DNA of 17,501 nt, from assembly GCA_002437905.1 (NCBI GenBank), contig DJRT01000025.1, positions 1 to 17,501 on the forward strand. The letters run 5' to 3'. The number at the start of each line of letters is the position of its first letter. The first letter of the stretch is position 1. The position numbers and the translations under genes were made by a program. This DNA comes from Ruminococcaceae bacterium UBA6353. Its GTDB lineage: Bacteria; Bacillota; Clostridia; Oscillospirales; Acutalibacteraceae. Shown one piece after another: positions 1 to 7,560 of the stretch. The notes below the pieces were generated by a model. That model ran no database searches. It was given only the letters and a program-made list of their open reading frames with translations, and had not been told where the DNA came from.

Positions 1-518
1 GTTTTCAGCTTCTGGAAGGAGTTGATCTCCTCCATGGAGTTTTCCGCTGTTTTGCGGTCACTGAGGGCAAAATATTTGTCGGTAATGGCCTTGTTATAGA
101 TGATGCCGTACCCCTCCACCACATAGGGGATCCCCACCACCTTGCTGCCGTCGGTAACCGCCAGTGATTTGTCGCTCAGGTGGGCATACAGCTCGGTGCC
201 GGACAGGTCGGCACAGTATTCCCGCCAGTTTGCATAGCCGCGCGGACCGTTGATCTGGAACAGGGTGGGGGCCTCATCCGTCGCCATCTTCGCCATCAGC
301 GTCTGCTCATAGGTATTATTGGCGGCGGTATCCACGATCACCCGCACACCGGTCTGCTGCTCGTACAGGGTAGCCAGCTCCTCATATTTGGCCGCGATCT
401 CCGGCTTGAAATTGAGATACCGCACCGTCACCGCCGAGGTCTCCTTACCGCAGCCGCCAAGCGGCAGCAGCAGTGCGGCGGCCGCCGCGGCCAGCAGCCG
501 TATACCAAACTTCTTCAT
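1..518 (-). CDS. Extracellular sugar-binding lipoprotein of an ABC transporter (family 1 type), partial at 3' end
   Basis: The minus-strand frame starts at ATG 516-518 behind a good AGGAGG site and runs off the left edge after 172 codons, so only the N-terminal part is present. It begins with a basic MKK start, an Ala/Leu-rich hydrophobic stretch and a lipobox LGGC with the lipidated Cys at residue 23. This predicts an outer-leaflet lipoprotein. The mature part (TVRYLNFKPEIAAKYEELATLYEQQTGVRV..., split here) resembles family-1 solute-binding proteins, including a 'GIPYVVEGYGIIYNK' segment typical of their hinge region. It probably captures a sugar or oligosaccharide for an ABC importer whose permeases would lie to the left. 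It lies downstream of malQ on the same strand, which favours an alpha-glucan substrate, but that is inference from context. Family assignment is fairly sure; the substrate is not known. Confidence 0.85.
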   Translation of the reverse strand, partial: MKKFGIRLLAAAAAALLLPLGGCGKETSAVTVRYLNFKPEIAAKYEELATLYEQQTGVRVIVDTAANNTYEQTLMAKMATDEAPTLFQINGPRGYANWREYCADLSGTELYAHLSDKSLAVTDGSKVVGIPYVVEGYGIIYNKAITDKYFALSDRKTAENSMEEINSFQKLK

Positions 519-533
519 GCGTCATTCCTCCTG

Positions 534-567
534 TTTCACACATACTGTATTGGTAGTGTGTGCGAAA
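534..567. promoter_or_regulatory. Imperfect dyad just upstream of the sugar-binding lipoprotein gene
   Basis: TTTCACACA at 534-542 pairs with TGTGT and GAAA at 557-561 and 564-567, leaving a two-base bulge (GC) on the right arm. The dyad lies about 16 bases upstream of the start codon and next to the ribosome binding site. It could be an operator for a LacI-type or other sugar regulator, or a leader hairpin that modulates translation. No convincing promoter could be placed with it. The assignment is from symmetry alone. Confidence 0.3.
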
Positions 568-585
568 GAGGCGGGTTTATGCAGC

Positions 586-617
586 CGGCGGGCGGCCCGT
601 TTCCGGGCCGCCCGCCG
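586..617 (-). terminator. 14-bp GC-rich hairpin between malQ and the sugar-binding gene
   Basis: Bases 586-599 pair perfectly with 604-617 around a TTTC loop. The hairpin begins 17 bases after the malQ stop codon. No T-tract follows on the minus strand, so it is not a classical intrinsic terminator. It may cause partial termination or protect the upstream mRNA 3' end, giving unequal expression of malQ and the transporter gene. Confidence 0.5.
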
Positions 618-633
618 ATCAGGTTCTGCGCAC

Positions 634-2166
634 CTATTCCGGTTTATCTGCCGGCGCCGCATCCTCCGGCGCTTCCTGCGTTGCGCGCGGAGCGCGGCCG
701 TACAGCTCGGTATTCTCCCGGATGATGCCAGCCAGCCAGTCATTGATGCAGCCCTCGCCGATGCGCCAGCGCCAGTTGCCGCCCACGGTGGAGGGCACAT
801 TGATCCGCCCCTCGCTGCCCAGGCCGAGGAAATCCGCCATAGGGAAGATGGCGGTATCCGCCACGCTCATCATGGCGGTGCGGATCATGGCCCAGTTGAA
901 GCCCTCGCGGTCATCCACATGCAGATACCGCCGCGCCAGCAACACATCCTCCGGCGGCGCCGTATGCGTCCAGCCCATCACGGTATCGTTATCGTGCGTA
1001 CCGGTGTATACCACCGCATTGTGCCGGTAATTATGCGGCAGATAATCGCTCTCCTCGCGGGTATCAAAGGCGAACTCCATCACCTTCATGCCGGGAAAGC
1101 CGGTCTCCTCCAGCAGCCGGTGCACCCCTGCCGTCAGAAAGCCGAGATCCTCGGCAATGATCGGCAGCTTCTCACCCAGCTCCTCCTGCAGCGCACGGAA
1201 CAGCGCCATACCCGGCCCCTTGCGCCAGGTGCCCTTGCGGGCCGTCTTGGCCCCGTAGGGGACGCAGTAGTAGGACTCAAACCCGCGGAAATGGTCAATG
1301 CGCACCACATCATACAGCTGCAGGGCACGGCGCATCCGCTGCCGCCACCAGCCATAGGCTGGGGTTTCGGCCGCCATGTGCTTCCAGTTATATACCGGCA
1401 TCCCCCACAGCTGGCCATCCGCCGAAAAGGCATCCGGCGGGCAGCCGGCCACCACCCGCGGCAGCAGCTCTTCATCGAGGTCAAACTGCTCCGGATGTGC
1501 CCATACATCCGCGCTGTCATCCGCCACATAGATCGGCATATCTCCAATAATCTTAATGCCGTTTTCGTTTGCATAGCCTTTCAGCGCCTTCCACTGGACA
1601 TCAAACTCGTACTGCAGAAACTGATAAAATCGGATGGCATCCCCGCAGGCGGCGCGCAGCCCCGCCATAGCGGCCGGCTGCCGCCGCTGCAGCGCCTGTG
1701 GCCACTCGCGCCAGCTGCCCTCGCCGCAGCGCTCCTTGGCCGCCATGAACAGCGCATAATCCTCCAGCCAATCCGCCTCAGCCGCGCAGAACCGGGCAAA
1801 ATCCTCCCCACCGGCAAAGCGGGCGTAGGCCTTGCGCAGCACCGGCAGCCGCTCCCGGTACAGCTTGCCGTAGTCCACCACGCCGGGATCGTCCCCGAAA
1901 TCTACCTGTGCATAATCCGCCGGGGTCAGCAGCCCCTGCTGCGTGAGCAGCGTCAGATCAATAAAATACGGATTGCCCGCGGCGGCAGAGAAGGACTGGT
2001 AGGGTGAATCGCCGTAATTGGTCGGATTGAGGGGCAGTAGCTGCCAGTAGCTCTGCCCCGCTTTTTTCAGAAAATCCACAAATTCATAGGCTTCCCTGCC
2101 CAGGGTGCCAATGCCGTACCTGGTCGGCAGCGAAAACACCGGCATCAGAATACCGCTTGCCCGCAT
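634..2166 (-). CDS. malQ: 4-alpha-glucanotransferase (amylomaltase, GH77)
   Basis: This 510-residue protein is a full-length GH77 amylomaltase, which moves maltosyl and longer alpha-1,4-glucan segments between acceptors during maltodextrin and glycogen metabolism in the cytoplasm. It starts with the family's RxSGILMPVFSLPTRYGIGTLG-type opening. The catalytic residues are visible: nucleophile Asp291 in VVRIDHFRG, acid/base Glu339 in IIAEDLG and transition-state Asp392 in GTHDNDT. The ATG at 2164-2166 follows a GGGGGAG site. The C-terminal tail after about residue 490 is rich in Ala, Pro and Glu and looks unstructured. It sits 37 bases after the metallophosphoesterase with no promoter seen between, so the two are probably co-transcribed, with the sugar-binding lipoprotein gene next. 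The function is secure. Confidence 0.96.
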   Translation of the reverse strand: MRASGILMPVFSLPTRYGIGTLGREAYEFVDFLKKAGQSYWQLLPLNPTNYGDSPYQSFSAAAGNPYFIDLTLLTQQGLLTPADYAQVDFGDDPGVVDYGKLYRERLPVLRKAYARFAGGEDFARFCAAEADWLEDYALFMAAKERCGEGSWREWPQALQRRQPAAMAGLRAACGDAIRFYQFLQYEFDVQWKALKGYANENGIKIIGDMPIYVADDSADVWAHPEQFDLDEELLPRVVAGCPPDAFSADGQLWGMPVYNWKHMAAETPAYGWWRQRMRRALQLYDVVRIDHFRGFESYYCVPYGAKTARKGTWRKGPGMALFRALQEELGEKLPIIAEDLGFLTAGVHRLLEETGFPGMKVMEFAFDTREESDYLPHNYRHNAVVYTGTHDNDTVMGWTHTAPPEDVLLARRYLHVDDREGFNWAMIRTAMMSVADTAIFPMADFLGLGSEGRINVPSTVGGNWRWRIGEGCINDWLAGIIRENTELYGRAPRATQEAPEDAAPADKPE

Positions 2167-2203
2167 AGTATACTCCCCCTTATCCTTTAATCAGCTGCTG
2201 CCG

Positions 2204-2992
2204 TCAGTCATCGGCCGGCAGCAGCAGCAGCAGCGGCAGGTGGGCCGCATTGTGCACCCGCACCGGAATGCTGCTGTTCCCCAGCCCCCGGCTGACCACC
2301 ATGGTGGTGTCCCCCTGCCGGTAAACGCCGCCGATATAGGCCGGCAGCAGCCCCTGCCCGGGGGAATAGACCCCCCGGCCAGCCACCCGCACCTGCCCGC
2401 CGTGGGCATGGCCGGCCACCACCAGGTTCCACCGCGCCCGCACATAATAGTCCATATACTGCGGCTTATGCGCCAGCACGATGGCCGGCTGCTCCGCCGG
2501 CAGCCGCAGCGGCGCCGGCCGGCGCTGCGCCATGCCAAACAGCCGCAGCGCAGCGCCGTCCTTTTCCCAGTCGGCGTAGCTGTCGTGCATATAGTGTACG
2601 CCGCTTTGCTCCAAAATATCCCGGTAGAGCGGTTCCCGCTCCAGCCGCAGCTCATGATTGCCGGGAATGGCGAAGCAGGGCGCCAGCGATGTCATGGCCG
2701 CAGCCAGCTCCCGCAGCGGCTCCCCGGCAAACGGCGCATAGCTGTTGGTCAGGTCGCCGGTCAGGAACACCGCGTCCGGCCGCTGCAGCGCCACAGCCTC
2801 CGTCAGCCGCCGCAGGGAAACCATCGTATCCGGCAGGTGCACATCCGAAACCACCGCAATGCGCGCACCAAAAAAGGCCGGCGGCAGCCGGTGCAGCAGC
2901 ACCGGGATCCCCTCCACCTGCAGCCGGCCGGGCAGCGCGCAGAAGGCGGTCAGCCGGTGCAGCAAAAGCTTGGAACGACTTGGCTCGATCAT
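2204..2992 (-). CDS. Calcineurin-like metallophosphoesterase (YkuE/YaeI-like)
   Basis: The 262-residue protein carries the full set of metallophosphoesterase motifs: SDVHLPD (Asp50, His52), TGDLTN (Asp80, Asn83), PGNHE (Asn112, His113), AHKP (His175) and GHAHGGQ (His195, His197). It belongs to the calcineurin-like group that binds two metal ions and cleaves phosphoester or pyrophosphate bonds. The GHxHGGQ ending is typical of YkuE/YaeI relatives, some of which act on lipid-linked substrates at the membrane. No clear signal peptide or N-terminal membrane anchor is seen here; the first 40 residues are basic and only modestly hydrophobic. ATG 2990-2992 has a GGAGGAG site five bases upstream. It is the first gene of the minus-strand unit that continues into malQ. 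The substrate cannot be named. Confidence 0.88.
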   Translation of the reverse strand: MIEPSRSKLLLHRLTAFCALPGRLQVEGIPVLLHRLPPAFFGARIAVVSDVHLPDTMVSLRRLTEAVALQRPDAVFLTGDLTNSYAPFAGEPLRELAAAMTSLAPCFAIPGNHELRLEREPLYRDILEQSGVHYMHDSYADWEKDGAALRLFGMAQRRPAPLRLPAEQPAIVLAHKPQYMDYYVRARWNLVVAGHAHGGQVRVAGRGVYSPGQGLLPAYIGGVYRQGDTTMVVSRGLGNSSIPVRVHNAAHLPLLLLLPADD

Positions 2993-3045
2993 ACATACTC
3001 CTCCGCAGAATGTGCGCCGGAAATATCCGGCACGCTTTGCCTTTT

Positions 3046-3074
3046 ATTGTACCACACCGCGCAGGAAAATACAA
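3046..3074 (-). promoter_or_regulatory. Sigma-A promoter for metallophosphoesterase-malQ unit, with leader hairpin
   Basis: On the minus strand TTGTAT (3069-3074) and TACAAT (3046-3051) are spaced by exactly 17 bases. A TG-G precedes the -10, giving an extended -10. Between promoter and gene, 3016-3021 and 3026-3031 form a 6-bp stem (GCCGGA/TCCGGC) with a 4-base loop in the leader. Assignment is by consensus match. Confidence 0.75.
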
Positions 3075-3128
3075 TGGCTATGCTGTCGAGTTTTGTCAAA
3101 AATTGCCATTCTTTTTTCTCCGTGTGCA

Positions 3129-3157
3129 TTGACATGCCGGCGAAAATGGTGTATAGT
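3129..3157 (+). promoter_or_regulatory. Sigma-A promoter of the polysaccharide-regulation operon
   Basis: A perfect TTGACA (3129-3134) and TATAGT (3152-3157) are separated by 17 bases. The expected start is near 3164, giving a leader of roughly 97 bases before the cpsC start. It lies back to back with the metallophosphoesterase promoter, about 55 bases away. Confidence 0.82.
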
Positions 3158-3173
3158 TAAATATGATTGTCGG

Positions 3174-3193
3174 CAGCAGTGGCAGTGCTGCTG
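3174..3193 (+). other. Leader stem-loop in the polysaccharide operon mRNA
   Basis: CAGCAG at 3174-3179 can pair with CTGCTG at 3188-3193 around an 8-base loop, about 10 bases after the predicted transcription start. It is short, has no T-tract and matches no riboswitch known to me. It may be only a 5' stabilising stem. Confidence 0.25.
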
Positions 3194-3260
3194 ATAACCC
3201 CGCAAGCCCTTTCAAAAACCGAAGGAAAGAAACCGAGGAGAGAAAAGGAGAAACGATCTT

Positions 3261-3980
3261 ATGCAGGAATTGGATGTGCAGACCATATTCGGGGTGCTGC
3301 TGCGCAAGTGCAAGCTGATCATCCTGTTTACCGTTATCGGCGCACTGCTGTTCGGCGCGTACACCCGCTTTTTTGTGGCGGAGACCTATAAATCGGAATT
3401 TGAAATGTATGTCATCAGCTATCGGGACCAGAATTCCACTACCGCACAGGGCATTAGCTCTTCCCAGCTGATGGCTGCGCAGGATCTGGTCAACGAGTAC
3501 ATTGTGGTGATGGATAATGACCGCGTGCTGCAGAGCGTGGCCAGCAACCTGCAGAAGCGTGGGTACACCATGACCACCAAGGCGCTGCGCAGCGTGCTCA
3601 AGCTTTCGGCCGTCAACAGCACCGCCATGCTGCGGGTATCCGCCGTGACCACCGACCCCGCGCTTTCGCAGGCAATCTGTCAGGCGGTCTCCGAGGTGGC
3701 GCCGGGGCAGTTTGCCGATATCATGAAGCTGAGCAGCGTGGAGGTGATGGCGCCGCCGCAGAAGGGCGTGAAGAACGGCCCCAGCCTTGTGCGCAACACC
3801 GCACTTGGCGCCATTATCGGCCTGGTGCTGTCCGCTGCGATCATCATTGTGCTGTTTATGCTGGACAATACCGTTAAGGATGAGCGGGATCTGCGCCGGC
3901 GCATGAACAACATTCCGGTGCTGGGCATGGTTCCCAGCTTCCAGCGCAAGACGAAGAAAGGAGGCCACCACCATGCCTAA
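3261..3980 (+). CDS. cpsC: Polysaccharide chain-length determinant / BY-kinase activator (CpsC, YveK, CapA type; Wzz family)
   Basis: The 239-residue protein has the polysaccharide co-polymerase layout: a short cytoplasmic N-terminus, membrane segment at about 17-38, an external domain, a second membrane segment at about 178-201 (after the family's 'GPSLVRNTALGAIIG' lead-in) and a 38-residue cytoplasmic tail. In Gram-positive systems this protein sets chain length and its cytoplasmic tail switches on the partner tyrosine kinase. That kinase is the next gene and overlaps it by 8 bases. A proline-rich 'VMAPPQ' segment before the second membrane helix matches the Wzz family. The tail ends in GGHHHA, a natural run of three His codons that coincides with the next gene's start. 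The start is ATG 3261 after AAGGAG with a slightly long 10-base spacing. The family is secure. Confidence 0.92.
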   Translation: MQELDVQTIFGVLLRKCKLIILFTVIGALLFGAYTRFFVAETYKSEFEMYVISYRDQNSTTAQGISSSQLMAAQDLVNEYIVVMDNDRVLQSVASNLQKRGYTMTTKALRSVLKLSAVNSTAMLRVSAVTTDPALSQAICQAVSEVAPGQFADIMKLSSVEVMAPPQKGVKNGPSLVRNTALGAIIGLVLSAAIIIVLFMLDNTVKDERDLRRRMNNIPVLGMVPSFQRKTKKGGHHHA

Positions 3981-4707
3981 GCTCCCTGCAGACGCCCTGG
4001 CTGAGAAGAGCAGCAGCCAGTCCACCCACAATATCAATTTCCGCATTGCTGAGGCCTACCGTACCATCCGCACCAACCTGCTGTTCACCCTGGCCAATAA
4101 AGAGAACCACATGGTGATCTTCACCAGCGCCGAGCCCGGCGCGGGCAAATCCACCCTGTGCTCCAACCTGGCCATTCTGATGGCGCAGACCGGCGCCCAT
4201 GTGCTGCTGATCGACGCCGATATGCGCAAGCCGGTGCAGCACCGCAATTTCCGCCTGCGCAAGTCCGAGGGACTGTCCAAAATTCTCAGTGGTCTGGCCG
4301 ATGTACAGACCTGCCTGAACAAGGAGGTCTCTCCCAACCTGGATCTGATCGTCTCCGGCCCCATCCCGCCCAATCCGTCCGAGCTGCTCGGCTCTGACCA
4401 GATGATGAAGCTGATGGAATGGGCCGAAAAGGAATACGATTACATTTTCCTGGATATGCCGCCGCTCAGCGTGGTGACCGACGCCCTGGTGGCCACCCCG
4501 ATGGCAGCCGGCGTGGTGCTGGTTGCCCGGCAGCGTCAGACCACCTATGATGAGCTTGGTGAATGTGTCAGCGCCCTGGAGCAGGCCAAGGCAAATCTGC
4601 TTGGCGTGGTGATCACCGATGCCAAGGAGGAGAAATCCGCCTACGGCCTGTATGACCGCAAGCGCTACTACCGCAGCTACAACTATGTATATAAGGAAAA
4701 AGCCTGA
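3973..4707 (+). CDS. cpsD: Bacterial tyrosine kinase (BY-kinase) of capsule/exopolysaccharide synthesis (CpsD, CapB, YwqD)
   Basis: This 244-residue cytoplasmic BY-kinase autophosphorylates on a C-terminal tyrosine cluster and controls polysaccharide assembly with CpsC. Visible motifs are Walker A SAEPGAGKST (52-61, Lys59), Walker A' VLLIDADMRKP (77-87) and Walker B YIFLDMPP (157-164). The C-terminal cluster has seven tyrosines between residues 224 and 240, including a YY pair. An arginine-rich ExxR-like stretch (EAYRTIRTNL) near residue 27 is the usual oligomerisation motif. It starts at ATG 3973 within the end of cpsC, behind AAAGGAGG. It ends in TGATG, so its stop shares one base with the start of the phosphatase gene, implying tight translational coupling. 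The split activator/kinase arrangement is the Gram-positive form of the proteobacterial Wzc fusion. Confidence 0.95.
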   Translation: MPKLPADALAEKSSSQSTHNINFRIAEAYRTIRTNLLFTLANKENHMVIFTSAEPGAGKSTLCSNLAILMAQTGAHVLLIDADMRKPVQHRNFRLRKSEGLSKILSGLADVQTCLNKEVSPNLDLIVSGPIPPNPSELLGSDQMMKLMEWAEKEYDYIFLDMPPLSVVTDALVATPMAAGVVLVARQRQTTYDELGECVSALEQAKANLLGVVITDAKEEKSAYGLYDRKRYYRSYNYVYKEKA

Positions 4708-5432
4708 TGCCGCTGACTGATTTTCACAGCCACTGCCTGCCGCAGATGGATGATGGGGCGGTCGATACCGCCGAATCGCTGGAAATGCTGCGGCAGACAC
4801 TGGCGCAGGGAATAGAGACCGTCGCCGCCACCTCGCATTTTTACGCCGGGCAGGAAAGCGTTTCTGATTTTCTTGCCCGCCGGGAGGCTGCGCGGCAGCA
4901 GCTGACCGAGGCCATTGCCGCCACACCGGAGCTGTCCGGGCGCATCCGTCTGCTGATGGGCGCAGAGGTTCTGCTGCGCGAGGGGATCCATCACTTGGAC
5001 CTGCGTCCGCTGTGCCTGGAGGGGACCGACTGCATCCTGCTGGAGATGCCGTTTTCACCAAGGCCCTCCTGGCTGTATGAGACAATTGAAAGCATTGTCT
5101 TTGACCAGCACCTGCGTGTGATGCTGGCGCATGTTGACCGGTATATCCCCTGGTATTCCACCGAGGATATTGCCGAGCTGATCGAGCTGCCGGACACGAT
5201 CGTGCAGCTGAACGGCGGCGCCCTGCAGAGCCGCCACGATGTGCGGTTTGTGGGACGCTGGCTGCCGCCGGTCAATGCCCTGGTGCTTGGCTCGGATATG
5301 CACCACGCAAAGGACCGCAAACAAAACCTGGAGGCCGCCGTGGACGGCATCCGGAAAAACCGCCGCCACCGGGAATGGCTGGAGCTGATCCAGCACACCG
5401 GCGACCCGCTGCTGCAGGCAGCAAAAGCTTAA
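4707..5432 (+). CDS. cpsB: PHP-type protein-tyrosine phosphatase (CpsB, CapC, YwqE)
   Basis: The 241-residue enzyme removes phosphate from the CpsD tyrosine cluster, resetting the phosphorylation cycle. It has PHP-domain metal ligands in order: DFHSHCLPQMDDGA near the start (His7, His9, Asp15/16), TSHFY around residue 42, GAEV, LLEMPF, LAHVDRY and LGSDMH toward the end. Its length is normal for the family (about 240-260). The start ATG 4707 overlaps the kinase stop by one base. It completes the CpsC-CpsD-CpsB trio. The family call is secure; the actual substrate is assumed to be the neighbouring kinase. Confidence 0.93.
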   Translation: MPLTDFHSHCLPQMDDGAVDTAESLEMLRQTLAQGIETVAATSHFYAGQESVSDFLARREAARQQLTEAIAATPELSGRIRLLMGAEVLLREGIHHLDLRPLCLEGTDCILLEMPFSPRPSWLYETIESIVFDQHLRVMLAHVDRYIPWYSTEDIAELIELPDTIVQLNGGALQSRHDVRFVGRWLPPVNALVLGSDMHHAKDRKQNLEAAVDGIRKNRRHREWLELIQHTGDPLLQAAKA

Positions 5433-5495
5433 GATGTGGGCCGTAGCAGGCCGATTGGGGAAGGATATCTTACGCTTCAATAGGGGGATTCGAAA

Positions 5496-7451
5496 GTGAA
5501 GAAGGTTTGGGACTATATGCAGCACCATTACCGCCGCCTGCTGCTCTTTTTGGCGGATATGGTGCTGACAACACTGATGTATACCATCGGCTGGTTTATT
5601 TTCCGCGGCACCGCCGCGCTGAACCCCGATCTGTGGTGGGTGCACTGGCTGCTGGTGATGGCCTGCACCGCCCTGCCGCTGTTTTTGTTCCACTGCTATG
5701 ACAGCCTGTGGCGCTATGCCGACAGCAAGGAGTATCTGGTACAATTTCTGGCGGTATTATCCGGTTTCTTTCTGTACCTGCTGACCGACCGGCTGCTGGT
5801 GCCGGAGCACCTGCACTATTCCTGCCGGTTTGTCCTGTTTGTTATGCTGATGTCCCTGGTCGGCATGTGGATCATGCGGTTCATGTGGCGGCTGCTGCGG
5901 CAGTATTCCGCCCGCCGGCAGTATAACCACCGACAGGCTGTGCCGGTGGTCATCATCGGCGCCGGGGATGCCGGTGTGGATCTGGCAGAGGAGATCAAGC
6001 GCAACAAAAAGGCGCAGTATTATATCGTCGGCTTCTTCGATGACGACCCGGCCAAGCAAAAAATGGTCGTGCGCGGTGTGCCGGTGCTCGGCACGATCGA
6101 CTCCATGGTGGAGCAGCTGAAAGATATCGATGTGCGGGATATCATCCTGGCTATCCCCTCCGCCTCCCAGCAGCGGCAGAGCGAAATTCTGGAGATCTGC
6201 AGCCACACCGGCTGCAAGGTGCGGATGCTGCCCCGCCTGAGTGAGTGGATGCAGCAGCAGCCCGGCACCCTGTTCGGCCGCGTGCGGGACATCCGGGTAG
6301 AGGATCTGCTGGGACGGGCTGCCGTGGTGTTTGATAACCCGGAGGTCTACGAATTTGTGATGGATAAGGTGATCATGGTCACCGGTGGCGGCGGCTCAAT
6401 CGGCTCGGAGCTGTGCCGGCAGATCGCCACCCACTCGCCGCGTTCGCTCATCATTGTGGATATTTACGAGAACAACGCCTACGACATCCAGCAGGAGCTG
6501 CGGTACACCTATGGCAATGAGCTGGATCTGCATATCGAAATTGCTTCGGTGCGGGATAAGGCGAAGATGGAGCAGCTTTTCCGCCGCTACCATCCGCAGA
6601 TCGTTTTCCACGCCGCCGCACACAAGCATGTGCCGCTGATGGAGGACTGCCCGGAGGAAGCCATCAAGAACAATGTTTTCGGCACCTTCAATGTCGCGCA
6701 GACCGCCAGCGATTACGGCGCGGAGAAGTTTATCCTCATCTCCACGGACAAGGCGGTGAACCCCACCAATGTGATGGGCGCCAGCAAGCGGATGTGCGAG
6801 ATGATCATGCAGAGCATGCAGGAGGTCGGCAGCACAAAGTATGTGGCCGTGCGCTTCGGCAATGTGCTCGGCTCCAACGGTTCGGTCATCCCGCTGTTCA
6901 AGAAGCAGCTTGAGCACGGCGGCCCGCTCACCGTGACCGACCGCCGCATCATCCGCTACTTTATGACCATTCCGGAGGCCGCCCAGCTGGTGATGCAGGC
7001 CGGCGCCATGGCAGACAGCTCCGAGATCTTCGTGCTGGATATGGGCAAACCGGTCAGCATCCTCTCCCTGGCGGAGAACCTCATCAAGCTTTCCGGTTAT
7101 CGCCCGTACGAGGATATCAACATTGTGGAGACCGGGCTGCGTCCCGGCGAAAAGCTGTACGAGGAGCTGCTGGTGCAGAAGGAAAACCTCGCCTCCACCA
7201 AGTATGAGAAGATCTTTGTGGAGCAGCGGGAGCATCTGCCCTACAAACGGATGCTCGCCGACCTGGAGCGGCTGCACCAGGTGCTGGAGACCGAGGATAA
7301 GCAGCAGATCATCCGGCTGATGCGGGAGATCGTGCCCACATTCCACACCCCGGAGGAGGTCAATGCCCAGCGCATCCGCGAGGAGGAGGCCAAGGCCGCA
7401 GCCAGTGTCTCCACACCGGTGAAAGCGGAGGCTGTGGCTATCTCCGACTGA
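5496..7451 (+). CDS. capD: Membrane-bound NDP-sugar 4,6-dehydratase/epimerase (CapD, FlaA1, PglF family)
   Basis: The 651-residue protein has four N-terminal membrane helices (about 15-36, 47-66, 82-98, 110-130). These are followed by a first Rossmann nucleotide-binding fold (VVIIGAGDAG at 151-160) and a catalytic SDR domain (TGGGGSIGSE at 296-305). The active-site segment STDKAVNPTNVMGASKR (416-432) has Met427 where classical SDR enzymes have Tyr, in the MxxxK form normal for this large-dehydratase family. Such enzymes convert UDP-GlcNAc into UDP-4-keto-6-deoxy or inverted sugars that feed capsule or glycan primers. Start is GTG 5496 with AGGGGG eight bases upstream. It lies 63 bases after cpsB with no promoter seen, so it is probably the last gene of the operon. 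The terminal 30 residues are Ala/Glu-rich and probably disordered. The exact sugar product is unknown. Confidence 0.93.
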   Translation: MKKVWDYMQHHYRRLLLFLADMVLTTLMYTIGWFIFRGTAALNPDLWWVHWLLVMACTALPLFLFHCYDSLWRYADSKEYLVQFLAVLSGFFLYLLTDRLLVPEHLHYSCRFVLFVMLMSLVGMWIMRFMWRLLRQYSARRQYNHRQAVPVVIIGAGDAGVDLAEEIKRNKKAQYYIVGFFDDDPAKQKMVVRGVPVLGTIDSMVEQLKDIDVRDIILAIPSASQQRQSEILEICSHTGCKVRMLPRLSEWMQQQPGTLFGRVRDIRVEDLLGRAAVVFDNPEVYEFVMDKVIMVTGGGGSIGSELCRQIATHSPRSLIIVDIYENNAYDIQQELRYTYGNELDLHIEIASVRDKAKMEQLFRRYHPQIVFHAAAHKHVPLMEDCPEEAIKNNVFGTFNVAQTASDYGAEKFILISTDKAVNPTNVMGASKRMCEMIMQSMQEVGSTKYVAVRFGNVLGSNGSVIPLFKKQLEHGGPLTVTDRRIIRYFMTIPEAAQLVMQAGAMADSSEIFVLDMGKPVSILSLAENLIKLSGYRPYEDINIVETGLRPGEKLYEELLVQKENLASTKYEKIFVEQREHLPYKRMLADLERLHQVLETEDKQQIIRLMREIVPTFHTPEEVNAQRIREEEAKAAASVSTPVKAEAVAISD

Positions 7452-7481
7452 ATAACCACACAGACCATTGAATAACGAAGA

Positions 7482-7520
7482 AGCGCGGGGGCATCCCATA
7501 GGGACGCCCCCGCGCTTTTT
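7482..7520 (+). terminator. Intrinsic terminator between capD and GH16 gene (copy 1)
   Basis: The 35-base hairpin 7482-7516 has an 11-bp outer arm starting AGCGCGGGGGC, a short mismatch, inner TCCC/GGGA pairs and an ATA loop. It is followed by a run of T on the plus strand. It ends the polysaccharide operon. It also lies after the GH16 stop on the minus strand, where the tail is only moderately T-rich (TCTTCGTTATT), so it may work in both directions. Confidence 0.88.
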
Positions 7521-7560
7521 GGTTATCGGTTTTGCAATCAGCCGTGATCAGCCTTTTTTC
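7482..7560. repeat. 79-bp flanking repeat, left copy
   Basis: This segment recurs at 9346-9424, offset by 1,864 bases. The right-hand 43 bases (7518-7560) match the other copy as a direct repeat with a single difference (C at 7543, T at 9407). The 35-base hairpin part is present in the opposite orientation. The repeat reaches into the last codons of the GH16 gene (KKG and stop), which match the last codons of typA. Confidence 0.93.

Noticed and set aside
319..2007. Long open plus-strand frame of 562 codons antisense to malQ
   Set aside because: It is a shadow of the GC-rich malQ coding strand. It shows no domain, its composition is His/Arg/Pro-rich, and malQ is unmistakable with all catalytic residues.
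3096..5085. Minus-strand frames of 316 and 403 codons across the cpsC-cpsD-cpsB region
   Set aside because: They overlap three well-supported, tightly coupled plus-strand genes and have no motifs or ribosome sites.
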